Below are positions 36,321-45,803 of a stretch of 64,000 nucleotides of DNA, one piece after another (the stretch's first letter is position 1; the number at the start of each line of letters is the position of its first letter). Source of the stretch: Dolichospermum sp. DET69. GTDB lineage: Bacteria; Cyanobacteriota; Cyanobacteriia; Cyanobacteriales; Nostocaceae. Position numbers and translations under genes: made by a program. Location: NCBI GenBank assembly GCA_017355425.1, contig CP070233.1, forward strand, positions 4,319,501-4,383,500. Direction: 5' to 3'. Under the pieces are notes generated by a model that was not told where the DNA came from, did no database searches, and worked only from the letters and a program-made list of their open reading frames with translations.

Positions 36321-37859
36321 ATGGCCAAGCCAAAAATCGTTTATATCTGTAGTAGTTGTGCAGCAGAATTTTCCCAATGGTTCGGAAAATGTTCCAATTG
36401 CGATACTTATGATTCTTTAGTTGAGCAGAATATTAGTGCTTTTATAGGGGATATATCTAGCCGATCTGGGGTGGGAAATTGGCAAGCTGGAGGTCATAGT
36501 AAATCTCATAATAAACCAGCTAAGGCTAGATCATCGCTGACTTTTGAGCAAATTAGCGATCGCCAAATTGCTCGGTGGGAATCCGGTTATGGGGAATTAG
36601 ATCGAGTTTTAGGTGGTGGTATAGTTCCCGGTTCAATGGTGCTAATTGGTGGCGATCCTGGTATTGGTAAATCTACTTTACTACTGCAAGTATCTCATCA
36701 ATTAGCCCAGAAATACCGTATCCTTTACGTAACTGGAGAGGAATCAGGACAACAGGTAAAATTGCGTGCTTCTCGGTTGGGAATGTCAAAACCCCCTCTT
36801 GTCATTACGGAAGATAATCAAAGCAAAGCCCCTGAAGAAACAGTAAAAGATTCAGAAAAGCCCATAGATCCTGACAGTATCGGCGCAGATTTATATGTAT
36901 TGCCAGAAACGGATTTAGAGGAGATTTTGCGAGAAATAGACTCTTTGAAACCAAATGTAGCGGTAATAGATAGTATTCAAACGGTATTTCTTCCCGCTTT
37001 GACATCAGCACCGGGTTCAGTCGCACAAGTCAGGGAATGTACCGCAGCTTTAATGAAAGTGGCAAAACATGAAGATATTACAATGTTAATTGTGGGTCAT
37101 GTTACCAAAGAAGGAGCGATCGCTGGACCCAAAGTATTAGAACATTTAGTGGATACTGTATTATATTTTGAAGGCGATCGCTTTGCTTCCCATAGATTAT
37201 TAAGAACTGTAAAAAACCGTTTCGGAGCTACCCACGAAATTGGGATATTTGAAATGGTTTCCCAAGGGTTAAAAGAAGTTGATAATCCTTCTGAGCTATT
37301 TTTAGGTAATCGTGACGATCCTGCTCCTGGTACAGCCATTGTTGTTGCTTGTGAAGGAACAAGACCCATAGTAGTAGAATTGCAAGCTTTAGTTAGTCCT
37401 ACCAGTTATCCCTCTCCTCGACGCGCTGGCACAGGCATAGACTATAACCGTTTAGTGCAGATTCTCGCCGTATTAGAAAAGCGTGTGGGGATACCCATGT
37501 CCAAATTAGATTCCTACGTTGCTTCTGCGGGGGGATTAAGCGTCGAAGAACCAGCAGTAGATTTAGGAATTGCGGTGGCGATTGTTGCCAGTTTCCGAGA
37601 TCGGATAGTTGATCCTGGTACAGTCTTAATTGGGGAAGTCGGATTAGGGGGACAAGTGCGATCAGTTTCCCAAATGGAATTAAGATTAAAAGAAGCAGCA
37701 AAATTAGGATTTAAAAGAGCAATAGTTCCTAAAGGCACAAAATTTCCAGAGATTGGGATTGAGATATTACCAGTAGGTAAAGTCATAGATGCAATTATTG
37801 CGGCTGTACCACATCAAGAATTGACAGAAGAAGATTTAGAACCTGATGAGGATGAATAA
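36321..37859 (+). CDS. radA: DNA repair protein RadA (Sms)
   Basis: A 512-residue RadA. The N-terminal zinc finger has Cys10, Cys13, Cys24 and Cys27 (CSSC, CSNC), the RecA-like core has the Walker A GGDPGIGKSTLL (110-121), the RadA signature KNRFG is at 298-302, and the C-terminal Lon-protease-like domain (SYVASAGGLSVEEPAVDLGI onward) lacks the Lon catalytic pair as usual. RadA is a DnaB-like helicase that extends D-loops during recombination. A hydrophilic stretch at ~163-190 (DNQSKAPEETVKDSEKP) appears longer than in E. coli and is probably a loop. Confidence 0.97.
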   Translation: MAKPKIVYICSSCAAEFSQWFGKCSNCDTYDSLVEQNISAFIGDISSRSGVGNWQAGGHSKSHNKPAKARSSLTFEQISDRQIARWESGYGELDRVLGGGIVPGSMVLIGGDPGIGKSTLLLQVSHQLAQKYRILYVTGEESGQQVKLRASRLGMSKPPLVITEDNQSKAPEETVKDSEKPIDPDSIGADLYVLPETDLEEILREIDSLKPNVAVIDSIQTVFLPALTSAPGSVAQVRECTAALMKVAKHEDITMLIVGHVTKEGAIAGPKVLEHLVDTVLYFEGDRFASHRLLRTVKNRFGATHEIGIFEMVSQGLKEVDNPSELFLGNRDDPAPGTAIVVACEGTRPIVVELQALVSPTSYPSPRRAGTGIDYNRLVQILAVLEKRVGIPMSKLDSYVASAGGLSVEEPAVDLGIAVAIVASFRDRIVDPGTVLIGEVGLGGQVRSVSQMELRLKEAAKLGFKRAIVPKGTKFPEIGIEILPVGKVIDAIIAAVPHQELTEEDLEPDEDE

Positions 37860-37889
37860 TCTTTTCTGCTTTTAATATTTTATCAAATC

Positions 37890-39302
37890 GCTGTAATACC
37901 CCTGCCTCAACGCTTCCTAGGCAGGGGATGTAAAGCGGTCAAAAACGAAACACCTTCTGCCCAGAATTGAGCGTAAGCGAAATTAGGGAAGAAGGTAGTT
38001 GAGTTTTTGATAATCATGCTATACTATTTTATGTAGCAAGAATAGACATAAATGATTGTATTTGAGGCAAAACTTGAAGGACGAAACGAGCAGTACGAAT
38101 CACTCGATGAAGCGATTCGTACTGCTCGTTTTGTGCGTAATAGCTGCCTGAGATACTGGATGGACAACAAGGGCGTTGGACGCTATGACCTAAATAAATT
38201 TTGCGCTGTACTTGCAGCCAGTATTGAGTTTCCTTGGGTTAACAAGCTGAACTCAATGGCAAGGCAAGCCAGTGCTGAAAGGGCGTGGTCTGCTATTGCT
38301 CGGTTCTTCGATAACTGCAAAAAAGGTAAACCAGGGAAAAAGGGATTCCCAAAGTTCAAGAAAGAACAAACACATGGTTCTGTTGAGTACAAAACCTGTG
38401 GGTGGAAACTTTCTGATGACCGCAGGTATATCACTTTCTCGGATGGATTCAAGGCAGGAACCTTTAAACTTTGGGGAACCCGTGATCTGCATTTCTACCA
38501 ACTTAAACAGTTTAAGAGGGTGCGGGTTGTGCGTCGTGCAGATGGCTATTATTGCCAGTTTTGCATCGACCATGAACGAGTTGAAAGACGAGAACCAACG
38601 GGTAAAACTATTGGTATTGATGTAGGTCTAAACCACTTCTACACCGATAGCAACGGGGAGACAGTCGCCAGCCCTAGACATCTTCGCAAAAGCGAGAAGT
38701 CTTTGAAACGATTGCAACGCCGGATGTCTAAGACTAAAAAAGGTTCTCAAAACAGAATCAAGTTGAGAAAAAAACTTGGATTAAAGCATCTCAAAGTAAG
38801 TCGCCAGCGTAAAGACTTTGCTATGAAAACGGCAAGGTGCGTAGTGAGGTCTAACGACCTTGTGGCGTATGAAGATTTGATGGTGCGGAATATGGTGAAA
38901 AATCACCGTTTGGCTAAGTCGATTAGTGACGTTTCGTGGTCGCTGTTCCGTGAGTGGATTGAGTATTTCGGCAAGGTATTTGGTGTGGTCACGGTTGCCG
39001 TTCCACCTCACTATACTTCGCAGAATTGCTCTAATTGTGGTGAGGTTGTCAAAAAAACTCTTAGCACTAGAACTCATGTTTGCCCTCACTGTGGGCATAC
39101 GCAAGACAGGGATTGGAACGCGGCACGGAACATATTAGAAAAAGGATTGAGTACGGCGGGTCACGTCGGAACTAACGCCTCTGGAGAGACTGATCAATAC
39201 TTGGGTGAGGAAACTCCTCCAAGCAAATCAACTCGTGGAAAGAGGAAGCCCAAAGAGCGATCTTTGGAATCCCCACCCTCTACGAAGTAGGGTGGGGAGG
39301 AT
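37890..39302 (+). mobile_element. IS200/IS605-type element carrying only tnpB (IS1341-like)
   Basis: The left-end hairpin CCCCTGCC ... GGCAGGGG is at 37899-37927 and the right-end hairpin CCCCACCCT ... AGGGTGGGG at 39271-39297; subterminal hairpins of this sort are what TnpA would recognise. No tnpA is present, so movement needs a TnpA from elsewhere. The tnpB stop codon (39288-39290) lies inside the right-end hairpin, as expected where the omega RNA is made from the 3' end of tnpB plus the right end. The guide would then be the ~16-20 nt after ~39298. Precise ends and target motif need comparison with an empty site. Confidence 0.75.
38052..39290 (+). CDS. tnpB: TnpB RNA-guided nuclease (IS605 OrfB)
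   Basis: A 412-residue TnpB. The split RuvC site is intact: Asp190 in GKTIGIDVGLNHFYTD, Glu274 in VAYEDLMVRNM and Asp354 in QDRDWNAARNIL. The zinc ribbon has Cys326, Cys329, Cys344 and Cys347 (CSNCG, CPHCG). The N-terminal wedge/REC part (ARFVRNSCLRYWMDNKGVGR) is also complete, so the nuclease may be active. TnpB cuts DNA next to a target-adjacent motif using an omega RNA from the element's right end, which favours retention of the element. The basic, Ser/Pro-rich tail after ~370 overlaps the omega RNA scaffold region. Confidence 0.95.
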   Translation: MIVFEAKLEGRNEQYESLDEAIRTARFVRNSCLRYWMDNKGVGRYDLNKFCAVLAASIEFPWVNKLNSMARQASAERAWSAIARFFDNCKKGKPGKKGFPKFKKEQTHGSVEYKTCGWKLSDDRRYITFSDGFKAGTFKLWGTRDLHFYQLKQFKRVRVVRRADGYYCQFCIDHERVERREPTGKTIGIDVGLNHFYTDSNGETVASPRHLRKSEKSLKRLQRRMSKTKKGSQNRIKLRKKLGLKHLKVSRQRKDFAMKTARCVVRSNDLVAYEDLMVRNMVKNHRLAKSISDVSWSLFREWIEYFGKVFGVVTVAVPPHYTSQNCSNCGEVVKKTLSTRTHVCPHCGHTQDRDWNAARNILEKGLSTAGHVGTNASGETDQYLGEETPPSKSTRGKRKPKERSLESPPSTK

Positions 39303-39442
39303 GTCAATTGTGATGAAATTTTGGGAATCTATAGAACATGACAATGGAGTTTCTTGGGCTTTAGCAATGGTAGTAAATAAAGTTAAAGTTGCGGCTAATA
39401 AACCTGTAATGATTGAGTATTTCATGGCTTAATTTGAGATGG

Positions 39443-39658
39443 ATAAAAATCAAATATGAGTCCCATAGCAAAAATGGACGTTTTTTTGAAACTTTAGTTT
39501 CGCTTTGAAATCATCCAAATCATAGAAATCAAACAAATCACAGTTCAGACAAGAGATTAAATCATCCAAATCATAGAAATCAAACAAATCACAGTTCAGA
39601 CAAGAGATTAAATCATCCAAATCATAGAAATCAAACAAATCACAGTTCAGACAAGAGA
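39443..39658 (-). repeat. Composite repeat element, short form (80-bp module plus three 51-bp units)
   Basis: 39443-39522 is identical, base for base as far as I can see, to 49966-50045. It contains GGACGTTTTTTTGAAAC and a small GAAACTTTAGTTTC hairpin. It is followed by three 51-bp units which on the minus strand read GTCTGAACTGTGATTTGTTT ... GATGATTTAATCTCTT. A unit of 51 bp is a whole number of codons, so false reading frames (LNCDLFDFYDLDD) appear. It lies downstream of the malic enzyme gene and is co-oriented with it. Confidence 0.9.
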
Positions 39659-39708
39659 GTAAAAAATCAATGATATGGGTTAAAGAAGAAGAATCTAGCA
39701 GAATACAG

Positions 39709-39735
39709 AAAAAGACAGGGAATTTATTCCCTGTC
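39709..39735 (-). terminator. Intrinsic terminator of the malic enzyme gene
   Basis: GACAGGGAA (39714-39722), loop TTTA, TTCCCTGTC (39727-39735); on the minus strand it is followed by TTTTT. It lies ~90 bp past the gene's stop. A second hairpin, AGTCGGTTAAAACCGACT, lies at 39747-39764. Confidence 0.8.
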
Positions 39736-39825
39736 TTATAGCTAAAGTCGGTTAAAACCGACTATTGATTGGTTTGGTGGGTGGGTGTGGGGTTCATGTA
39801 CATCACTCAATCAAGAATCACTATA

Positions 39826-41217
39826 TTAACTTTGAGCAATACCTTCTTCCCGTGCGGCTTGTTGGACAGCAGCAGCCACAGCAGTAGCCACACGCTTATC
39901 AAAGACGGAAGGAATAATATGTTCCCGATTCAAGTCAGAGGGTTTAACTAAAGAAGCGATCGCACTGGCAGCTTCTAAACACATAGTAGTAGTAATTGTA
40001 CTGGCCCGACAATCTAAAGCCCCACGAAACACCCCTGGAAACGCCAGGACGTTATTAATTTGGTTGGGGTAGTCACTCCGACCTGTAGCCATAACAGCAA
40101 CGTTTTTAGGAGCTAATTCGGGTTGAATTTCGGGAATGGGATTAGCCATTGCAAATACAATTGCATCTTTCGTCATCCCCTGTACCATTTCTGGTGTCAA
40201 AACTCCCGGTGCGCTGACACCGATAAACACATCTGCACCTTGGACAGCACCGGCTAAAGTTCCTTGGGCTTTAACCGCAAATTCCAGCTTTTCGGCGGTC
40301 AAATCGCTGCGATTAGTGGAAATAATTCCCTTAGAGTCGCACATCAAAATGGTTTGGGCATCGGCTTTGCGGAGTAACCGAGCGATCGCAATCCCAGCCG
40401 CACCAGCACCATTAATCACAATGCGGATATCTGCAATAGATTTTTGGACAAGTTTCAGAGAATTAAACAGTGCTGCCAAGGTGACAATAGCTGTACCATG
40501 TTGGTCATCATGAAAAATGGGGATATTTAATTCTGCTCGCAATCTTTTTTCAATTTCAAAACAGCGTGGTGCAGCGATATCTTCTAAATTCACACCACCA
40601 AATACAGGAGCGATATTTTTAACAGCCTTGACAATCTCATCTGTATCTTGAGTATCTAAACAGATAGGAAAAGCATCAAGCCCCGCAAATTCCTTAAACA
40701 GCATGGCTTTCCCTTCCATCACAGGTAAAGCAGCCTCTGGTCCCAAATTGCCCAAACCGAGAACAGCACTGCCATCTGTGACGATAGCCACGGTATTTTG
40801 TTTAATAGTCAGATTATATACTTCCTCTGGATTTTCGGCGATCGCCTTACAAATGCGACCAACTCCTGGAGTATAAGCCATTGCTAAATCAGAAACACTT
40901 TTGAGAGGAATTCTACTCACAATACTGATTTTGCCACCGCGATGTAAATTAAAAGTGCGGTCATAAACATCAATTACCTTAATATCCGATAATTCCTTTA
41001 CTCCTTGCACAATGGTTTCCGCGTGTTCCGTACTAGCGGCATCAACTGTAATATCGCGGATAGATTCTTCACGAGTTTGTTCAATTAAATCAATTTGTCC
41101 GAGATTACCACCAGTGGAGGCGATCTCTTGAGTCACAGATGCTAACATCCCCACCCGATTGGGAATTTGTAACCGCAGGGTAACACTAAAACTAGAATTA
41201 GGAGTAAGATTTTTCAT
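39826..41217 (-). CDS. NAD(P)-dependent malic enzyme with N-terminal ACT domain
   Basis: A 463-residue enzyme converting malate to pyruvate and CO2. Residues ~8-85 form an ACT regulatory domain (VTLRLQIPNRVGMLASVTQE); the catalytic part has YTPGVGRICKAIAENPE, TDGSAVLGLGNLGPEAALPV, GVNLEDIAAPRCFEIE with metal ligands, and FHDDQHGTAIV. The NAD(P)-binding domain shows VINGAGAAGIAIARLL. The ACT fusion implies allosteric control by a small ligand, perhaps an amino acid. The start ATG at 41217 gives the usual N-terminus. The gene is monocistronic with a terminator at 39709. Confidence 0.95.
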   Translation of the reverse strand: MKNLTPNSSFSVTLRLQIPNRVGMLASVTQEIASTGGNLGQIDLIEQTREESIRDITVDAASTEHAETIVQGVKELSDIKVIDVYDRTFNLHRGGKISIVSRIPLKSVSDLAMAYTPGVGRICKAIAENPEEVYNLTIKQNTVAIVTDGSAVLGLGNLGPEAALPVMEGKAMLFKEFAGLDAFPICLDTQDTDEIVKAVKNIAPVFGGVNLEDIAAPRCFEIEKRLRAELNIPIFHDDQHGTAIVTLAALFNSLKLVQKSIADIRIVINGAGAAGIAIARLLRKADAQTILMCDSKGIISTNRSDLTAEKLEFAVKAQGTLAGAVQGADVFIGVSAPGVLTPEMVQGMTKDAIVFAMANPIPEIQPELAPKNVAVMATGRSDYPNQINNVLAFPGVFRGALDCRASTITTTMCLEAASAIASLVKPSDLNREHIIPSVFDKRVATAVAAAVQQAAREEGIAQS

Positions 41218-41401
41218 GGTACTAATCTCTATTTTAAAGTTTAGATTTTATATTGAATTGCCACTGCAAATTTTATTTTTACAAAAAACCTGACATTAGA
41301 AACAGCTTTTTCTTCTCTGCGTTCTCTGCGCCTCTGTGGTTCGATAGTATTTTTTCAAGCACCATAGACACAGAGGAAAAAAAATCCAACAAAATCTTGA
41401 C
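41218..41401. other. Short intergenic stretch with a CTCTGCG repeat
   Basis: Contains TTCTCTGCGTTCTCTGCG followed by CCTCTGTGG and the inverse CACAGAGG, part of a dispersed cyanobacterial repeat. This same repeat type is found inside cobG at 58.62 kb. No gene. Confidence 0.5.
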
Positions 41402-43633
41402 TCATATTCCTAAAATAACTTCTTCCTTATCAGTTGTCGCTATTTCCAAAAGTGGTTGAGACAAATTCCCAAAAAAGTCATAATAATCCAAAGCTTCCAA
41501 AATCCCCCAAGCATGATTTCCTTCAGCAAAATAAATCTGTGGTAAACCTCGTAGCTGTTCGATTTCCTGACTGTGATTTCCCACCACCACAGCCAGAGTA
41601 TTACCAGCTAACATAGATTCATCATTACCCGAAGCCCCAGCCACCAAAAAGCGTTGCACAGGCAAACCCCATTTCAAAGCAGCATAACGAATAGCATCTC
41701 CCTTAGAAGCTCGGATAGGCACTAAATCCAGATACATATTATGGCTATAAAATCCTTTCACGTGGAGACGATTTTGGCGGAGACGACGAATAATTTCGCG
41801 GAAACTAGGTGATTTAGCCTCATCTACAAAATAGCTAATCTTAAACTTGCCCTGAGCATCATCAGATTGCAATTCTACCCCAGGAATATCCCGCATAACT
41901 TTGCGAATTTCCGACCGTCGCCAATTATACGCGATGTGTCTTTGCCAACTCGTATCTGTGACTATCTGCGGCCCATAGTAAATTTCACTTCCGGCTGAAG
42001 TAATCAGTAAATCTGGCATCGGGAAGCGCCATTCTTCCAACAAACTTAAGGTACTTTTGAGACTGCGACCAGTAGCAATACCAACTCCTGTTGTATTACC
42101 TTCATCATGAATTCTCTGAATTAACTTTGCTAAAGCTGCCTCATCACCCAATAGAGTATTATCAATTTCACATACCAAAAATCTATCAGCAGTTGCTAAG
42201 TGATTAGTTGCGGGGACATTCCAATCTGGATGTTCATCTGCGGGAGATTTAACCAGAGGACTCAGCAAAGACTGAATGCGTTTTTGGGGCAATAATCGGT
42301 TAACTTCTTTTAGATAATGATCTACATGACTATCCCAAGAGAAATGTTGGCAAACATTGATCATGCCATTTTTAGACCATTTTTGCCATTGTTCTTGATC
42401 TGTGAGAGCCTTTTTTAAGGCATTTTGGATATCTTGAATATTCAAAGGATCAATTAATAACCCATTCTGACAAGCAGCGAGAATATCCCTCGGACCACCA
42501 TCAGCAGTCGCAATTATAGGCACACCACAGGCACTAGCTTCAATTAATGTGAGTCCAAATGGTTCTGTTAAGGCTGGGTTAATAAATACCCCTTGTGTTT
42601 TTGCCGTGAGTCGGTATAAATCTGGTACATCATCAGCATTATGATGTTTAGGATAAGCTACATGACCATAAAGATCATAGCGATCTATTAATTGTAATAT
42701 CTCTAAAAATACCTGACGTGGCCCCGATTCCATTGCCAAAATGTCCTCTCGTTTACCTAGTATCAATACCAGGTTGGCCAATTTTCGTAATTCGGGATCT
42801 TCCCCATAAGCCTTAATTAAACTACTGACATTTTTCCGGATAGCTGGGCGAGAAATCGCCATAATTATGGGCTTTTGCAGGTCTTTGAGAAATTTCTCCA
42901 ATTCCTGTTGAATAGGGGGATTTTGCCAATTATCTGTAGCTGGGTAAAAACGCTCTAAGGTAACACCAGGAGGAATTACTACCATGCGTTCTGGTTGATA
43001 GTGGTCGTAAACGCTGTACTGCTCTTCAACTTCTTGAGAAGTGCTGGCAATAATTAGGGCTGCACTCCCCAAGGTGATTTCTTCAGCTTCTATTCTTGTA
43101 CTAATATGAAAATTCTCTTCAATGTTTTTTTGTTTAGTACCATGCTCTAATAATCTTTGTTGCTTGATGCGTCCTAGAGAGTGGCCTGTATGGACTAGGG
43201 GTATACCTAACCAACCTGCAACCCTAGAACCTACATAGCCGGCATCAGCATAATGTGTATGAATAATATGGGGAATTTTGCCGATTTTGCGAATGTGTTT
43301 GAGTAATTCATCTGCAAAACTATCTAAATGTGGCCAGAGAACTTCTTTGCGAAGGTAGCGTTTGGGACCACAAGCAATGCGAATAATTTGGGCTTTATCT
43401 GCGAGAATTTCCACTGGTTGAGCATAGTCAGGGCTAACTTTTGGGTCATTTACTAACCGTGTTACTAAGTCAACTCTTGCAATCTGGGGATTTTTAGCTA
43501 ATGTGCAAGCAAGTTCAACCGCGTATTTAGTTTGTCCACCAGTGTCAGCATCCTTACCTAACTCTAGATTGTGGCCACGAATTAAACCATGAACACTAAC
43601 GAGCAAAATGTACAACCCAGGGTTGTTTAACAC
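41402..43633 (-). CDS. spsA: Sucrose-phosphate synthase with a C-terminal HAD domain
   Basis: A 743-residue two-domain protein. Residues ~1-455 are the GT4 sucrose-phosphate synthase domain (GLIRGHNLELGKDADTGGQT for fructose-6-P binding, HTGHSLGRIKQQRLL, and the EPFGLTLIEA E-x7-E motif), making sucrose-6-phosphate from UDP- or ADP-glucose. Residues ~480-735 are an HAD-IIB sucrose-phosphate phosphatase-like domain. Its motif I reads CEIDNTLLGD, with Glu in place of the nucleophilic Asp of DxDNT, so this domain is probably not a phosphatase and may be structural or regulatory. A separate phosphatase would then be needed. Sucrose serves osmotic protection and transport to heterocysts. Confidence 0.93.
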   Translation of the reverse strand: MLNNPGLYILLVSVHGLIRGHNLELGKDADTGGQTKYAVELACTLAKNPQIARVDLVTRLVNDPKVSPDYAQPVEILADKAQIIRIACGPKRYLRKEVLWPHLDSFADELLKHIRKIGKIPHIIHTHYADAGYVGSRVAGWLGIPLVHTGHSLGRIKQQRLLEHGTKQKNIEENFHISTRIEAEEITLGSAALIIASTSQEVEEQYSVYDHYQPERMVVIPPGVTLERFYPATDNWQNPPIQQELEKFLKDLQKPIIMAISRPAIRKNVSSLIKAYGEDPELRKLANLVLILGKREDILAMESGPRQVFLEILQLIDRYDLYGHVAYPKHHNADDVPDLYRLTAKTQGVFINPALTEPFGLTLIEASACGVPIIATADGGPRDILAACQNGLLIDPLNIQDIQNALKKALTDQEQWQKWSKNGMINVCQHFSWDSHVDHYLKEVNRLLPQKRIQSLLSPLVKSPADEHPDWNVPATNHLATADRFLVCEIDNTLLGDEAALAKLIQRIHDEGNTTGVGIATGRSLKSTLSLLEEWRFPMPDLLITSAGSEIYYGPQIVTDTSWQRHIAYNWRRSEIRKVMRDIPGVELQSDDAQGKFKISYFVDEAKSPSFREIIRRLRQNRLHVKGFYSHNMYLDLVPIRASKGDAIRYAALKWGLPVQRFLVAGASGNDESMLAGNTLAVVVGNHSQEIEQLRGLPQIYFAEGNHAWGILEALDYYDFFGNLSQPLLEIATTDKEEVILGI

Positions 43634-43691
43634 AGTGCTGATTCCTCCATAATTAGCAATAAATCAAACATTTTTGCGTGATTCATTATAG

Positions 43692-44147
43692 TTATACCAT
43701 TTTACCTGTTCCCTGTTCCCCGTGAGGAAATAGTTCTGGGAAAGTTGTTTCTAGTTTCAGACAATTAGCACCATTCACCTGTAATTGGTACTCTACCTTA
43801 TCCATCAGGCGATTCATAATTAACCAACCATAACCACCTTCTTGTTTTGCTATGGGGTTGGGTGGAAAGTAAGTAGATAGATCAAAACCTTCACCATAAT
43901 CCCAAATCTCTATAGATAAATCCCGGCCTTTTAGTTCTAAGCGCAGTAAAATCGGTAAATTTGGCTTTTTTTTATGGGCATGACGCACAGCATTAGAATA
44001 GGCTTCTACCAAAGCCAATCGTAAGCGACTTGATTGTTGTGTCCAATCAACAGATTCCCCTAGATGTAATTGTAAGCAGCCCAATAACCATTGTTCTACA
44101 ATATTGATAAAACCTAGATCACTGGGAATATGAAGTTCACTTTTCAT
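43692..44147 (-). CDS. HATPase_c anti-sigma factor-type kinase (RsbW-like)
   Basis: A 151-residue single-domain GHKL ATPase. The N-box is RLALVEAYSNAVRHAHK, the G1 box WDYGEGFDL and the G2-like region EGGYGWLIMNRLMDKV. Such proteins phosphorylate a Ser on a STAS-domain antagonist or sequester a sigma factor. It is encoded 3 bp after a REC-GAF-SpoIIE phosphatase gene, so the two form a partner-switching pair. No STAS gene is adjacent; the only STAS domain in the window is that of the sugar transferase at 13.6 kb. Confidence 0.85.
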   Translation of the reverse strand: MKSELHIPSDLGFINIVEQWLLGCLQLHLGESVDWTQQSSRLRLALVEAYSNAVRHAHKKKPNLPILLRLELKGRDLSIEIWDYGEGFDLSTYFPPNPIAKQEGGYGWLIMNRLMDKVEYQLQVNGANCLKLETTFPELFPHGEQGTGKMV

Positions 44148-44150
44148 GAT

Positions 44151-45803
44151 TTATAAAACCTCCAGAGATACTATAGTTTGATCATCTTCTTGAATATCAT
44201 TATTGGTTTGAATAAGAGCTAACAAATTATCAAGATTAAGTGGTTGAGGTTGTTTTTTAATAAGTTGCCATAAACCTTCTTGATGAAGTATAGAACGATT
44301 ATTTGTCCTTGAATCATCTAAATTTTCCCACACAGTTGCTTCTGTAATTCCATCACTAGTCACCAGTAATGTATCTCCAGAAGCGAGAATTAAACGGCCA
44401 GATTCAGCCTCCCATTTAGGCAATATTCCCAAAGGAATACTTCGGACTTTTAAATAATGAGGAGAATCATTTATAGTAGCTGACTCAGACCACACAAAAG
44501 GATAAATATGCCCCGAATTAGCATAGACAATTTCTTTTGTGATTGGGTGATAACGTGCTAAAACCATAGTAATAAAATAGTTACTGCTGATTAAGTCATC
44601 AATCAGAGTAGAATTCAGATTCTGCATCATCACATTTGGCTCTACTGGTACTTCAAGAGATAGTTCCCGACGCAGCAGAGAAATTGTACTAGCCATAAAC
44701 AAAGCCGCTGGCACACCTTTACCAGAAACATCACCAACCGCTAACCACAAATCACCATTAGGATGGACAAATACCTCAAAAAAATCACCTCCTACCTCCC
44801 GGGCTAGATAGCAACAAGCTTGGACTTTTACACCCGCCATTTCCGGTAAAGTTTGCCGTAATAAATTATGTTGAATTTGGCGAGCTACTTCTAACTCTAG
44901 GTTAGTTAGTTGTTGTTTTTCTTGCAGACTTTGATAGAGTTTAGCTTGAGAAAGCGCTAAAGCAGCTTGTTCGGCTACACCTGTAATTAATTGAATATCT
45001 TCTTGATCCCAAACATGATCACTTCCCAATTTACGAATAGCAATAATAGCTAGTAAGTGTTCTTGATAAATAAGTGGGACTACTAAATATTGATAATGGA
45101 TGTTTTCGTAGATATCTTCTGTTATTTGATAGTGGTGAGTTTGAAAAACTTCGGTAATTAACTCACTAGGGTCTGGGAGAAAATCGTATACTTCTGATTG
45201 GGAATTTTGATAGCAAAATTGCTTTTGGGTGAGAAAATTATCTTCAACTGTTTTAAGTAAACAATTATCAGCCGCAAATGTTTCTCCAATAGTGACAACA
45301 ATTTTTTGCAGCATATTGTCATAGTCTAAAGATTCTCTAATTGCCGTTGTCACAGCATTAAATAAAGATTCCCGTCGCAAGGCACGAGATAATTCAGCTA
45401 CTCGTTTTTTGACTACGCGATATGTATCACTAGCTTGATTGACTAATGATTGGAGTTGATAGGGATTCCAGGGCTTTGTAATGTATTTAAATACGCGACC
45501 TGAGTTAATGGCATCTACTAAATCTTCAACATCAGTAAAACCAGTTAATAAAATCCGAATTGTATCAGGAAACCGCTCTACTGTCAGACTTAATAATTCG
45601 CTACCGTTCATGTCCGGCATTCTTTGGTCAGAGATAATCATAGCCATTTCCCCTTCTCTTTCTAAGATAGCTAAGGCTTCAGTAGCATTATTAGCTCTAT
45701 AGACTATAAAATCTTTCCAAAAAGTGCGATAAAGTAAATCCAAGTTATCTCGCTCGTCATCTACAACCAAGAGCTTGAGCTTGCTTAACTTTTTTTCAGT
45801 CAT
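44151..45803 (-). CDS. REC-GAF-SpoIIE (PP2C) phosphatase, RsbU-like
   Basis: A 550-residue signalling protein: a receiver domain with Asp59 in MIISDQRMPDMNG and KPWNPYQL (residues ~10-130), a GAF domain (~165-300) and a SpoIIE-type PP2C domain (~330-550) with GGDFFEVFV, GDVSGKGVPAALFM, YANSGHIYPF, LLVTSDGITEA and DDQTIVSL, all metal-binding Asp present. It should dephosphorylate a STAS protein in response to histidine-kinase input and a GAF-sensed cue. The HATPase gene follows at once, its likely opposing kinase. Confidence 0.92.
   Translation of the reverse strand: MTEKKLSKLKLLVVDDERDNLDLLYRTFWKDFIVYRANNATEALAILEREGEMAMIISDQRMPDMNGSELLSLTVERFPDTIRILLTGFTDVEDLVDAINSGRVFKYITKPWNPYQLQSLVNQASDTYRVVKKRVAELSRALRRESLFNAVTTAIRESLDYDNMLQKIVVTIGETFAADNCLLKTVEDNFLTQKQFCYQNSQSEVYDFLPDPSELITEVFQTHHYQITEDIYENIHYQYLVVPLIYQEHLLAIIAIRKLGSDHVWDQEDIQLITGVAEQAALALSQAKLYQSLQEKQQLTNLELEVARQIQHNLLRQTLPEMAGVKVQACCYLAREVGGDFFEVFVHPNGDLWLAVGDVSGKGVPAALFMASTISLLRRELSLEVPVEPNVMMQNLNSTLIDDLISSNYFITMVLARYHPITKEIVYANSGHIYPFVWSESATINDSPHYLKVRSIPLGILPKWEAESGRLILASGDTLLVTSDGITEATVWENLDDSRTNNRSILHQEGLWQLIKKQPQPLNLDNLLALIQTNNDIQEDDQTIVSLEVL

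Noticed and set aside
39313-39432. Short frame MKFWESIEHDNGVSWALAMV just after the TnpB element
   Set aside because: 39 residues, no recognised family and no ribosome-binding site. It could be a gene relic at the insertion site, but support is too weak to annotate.
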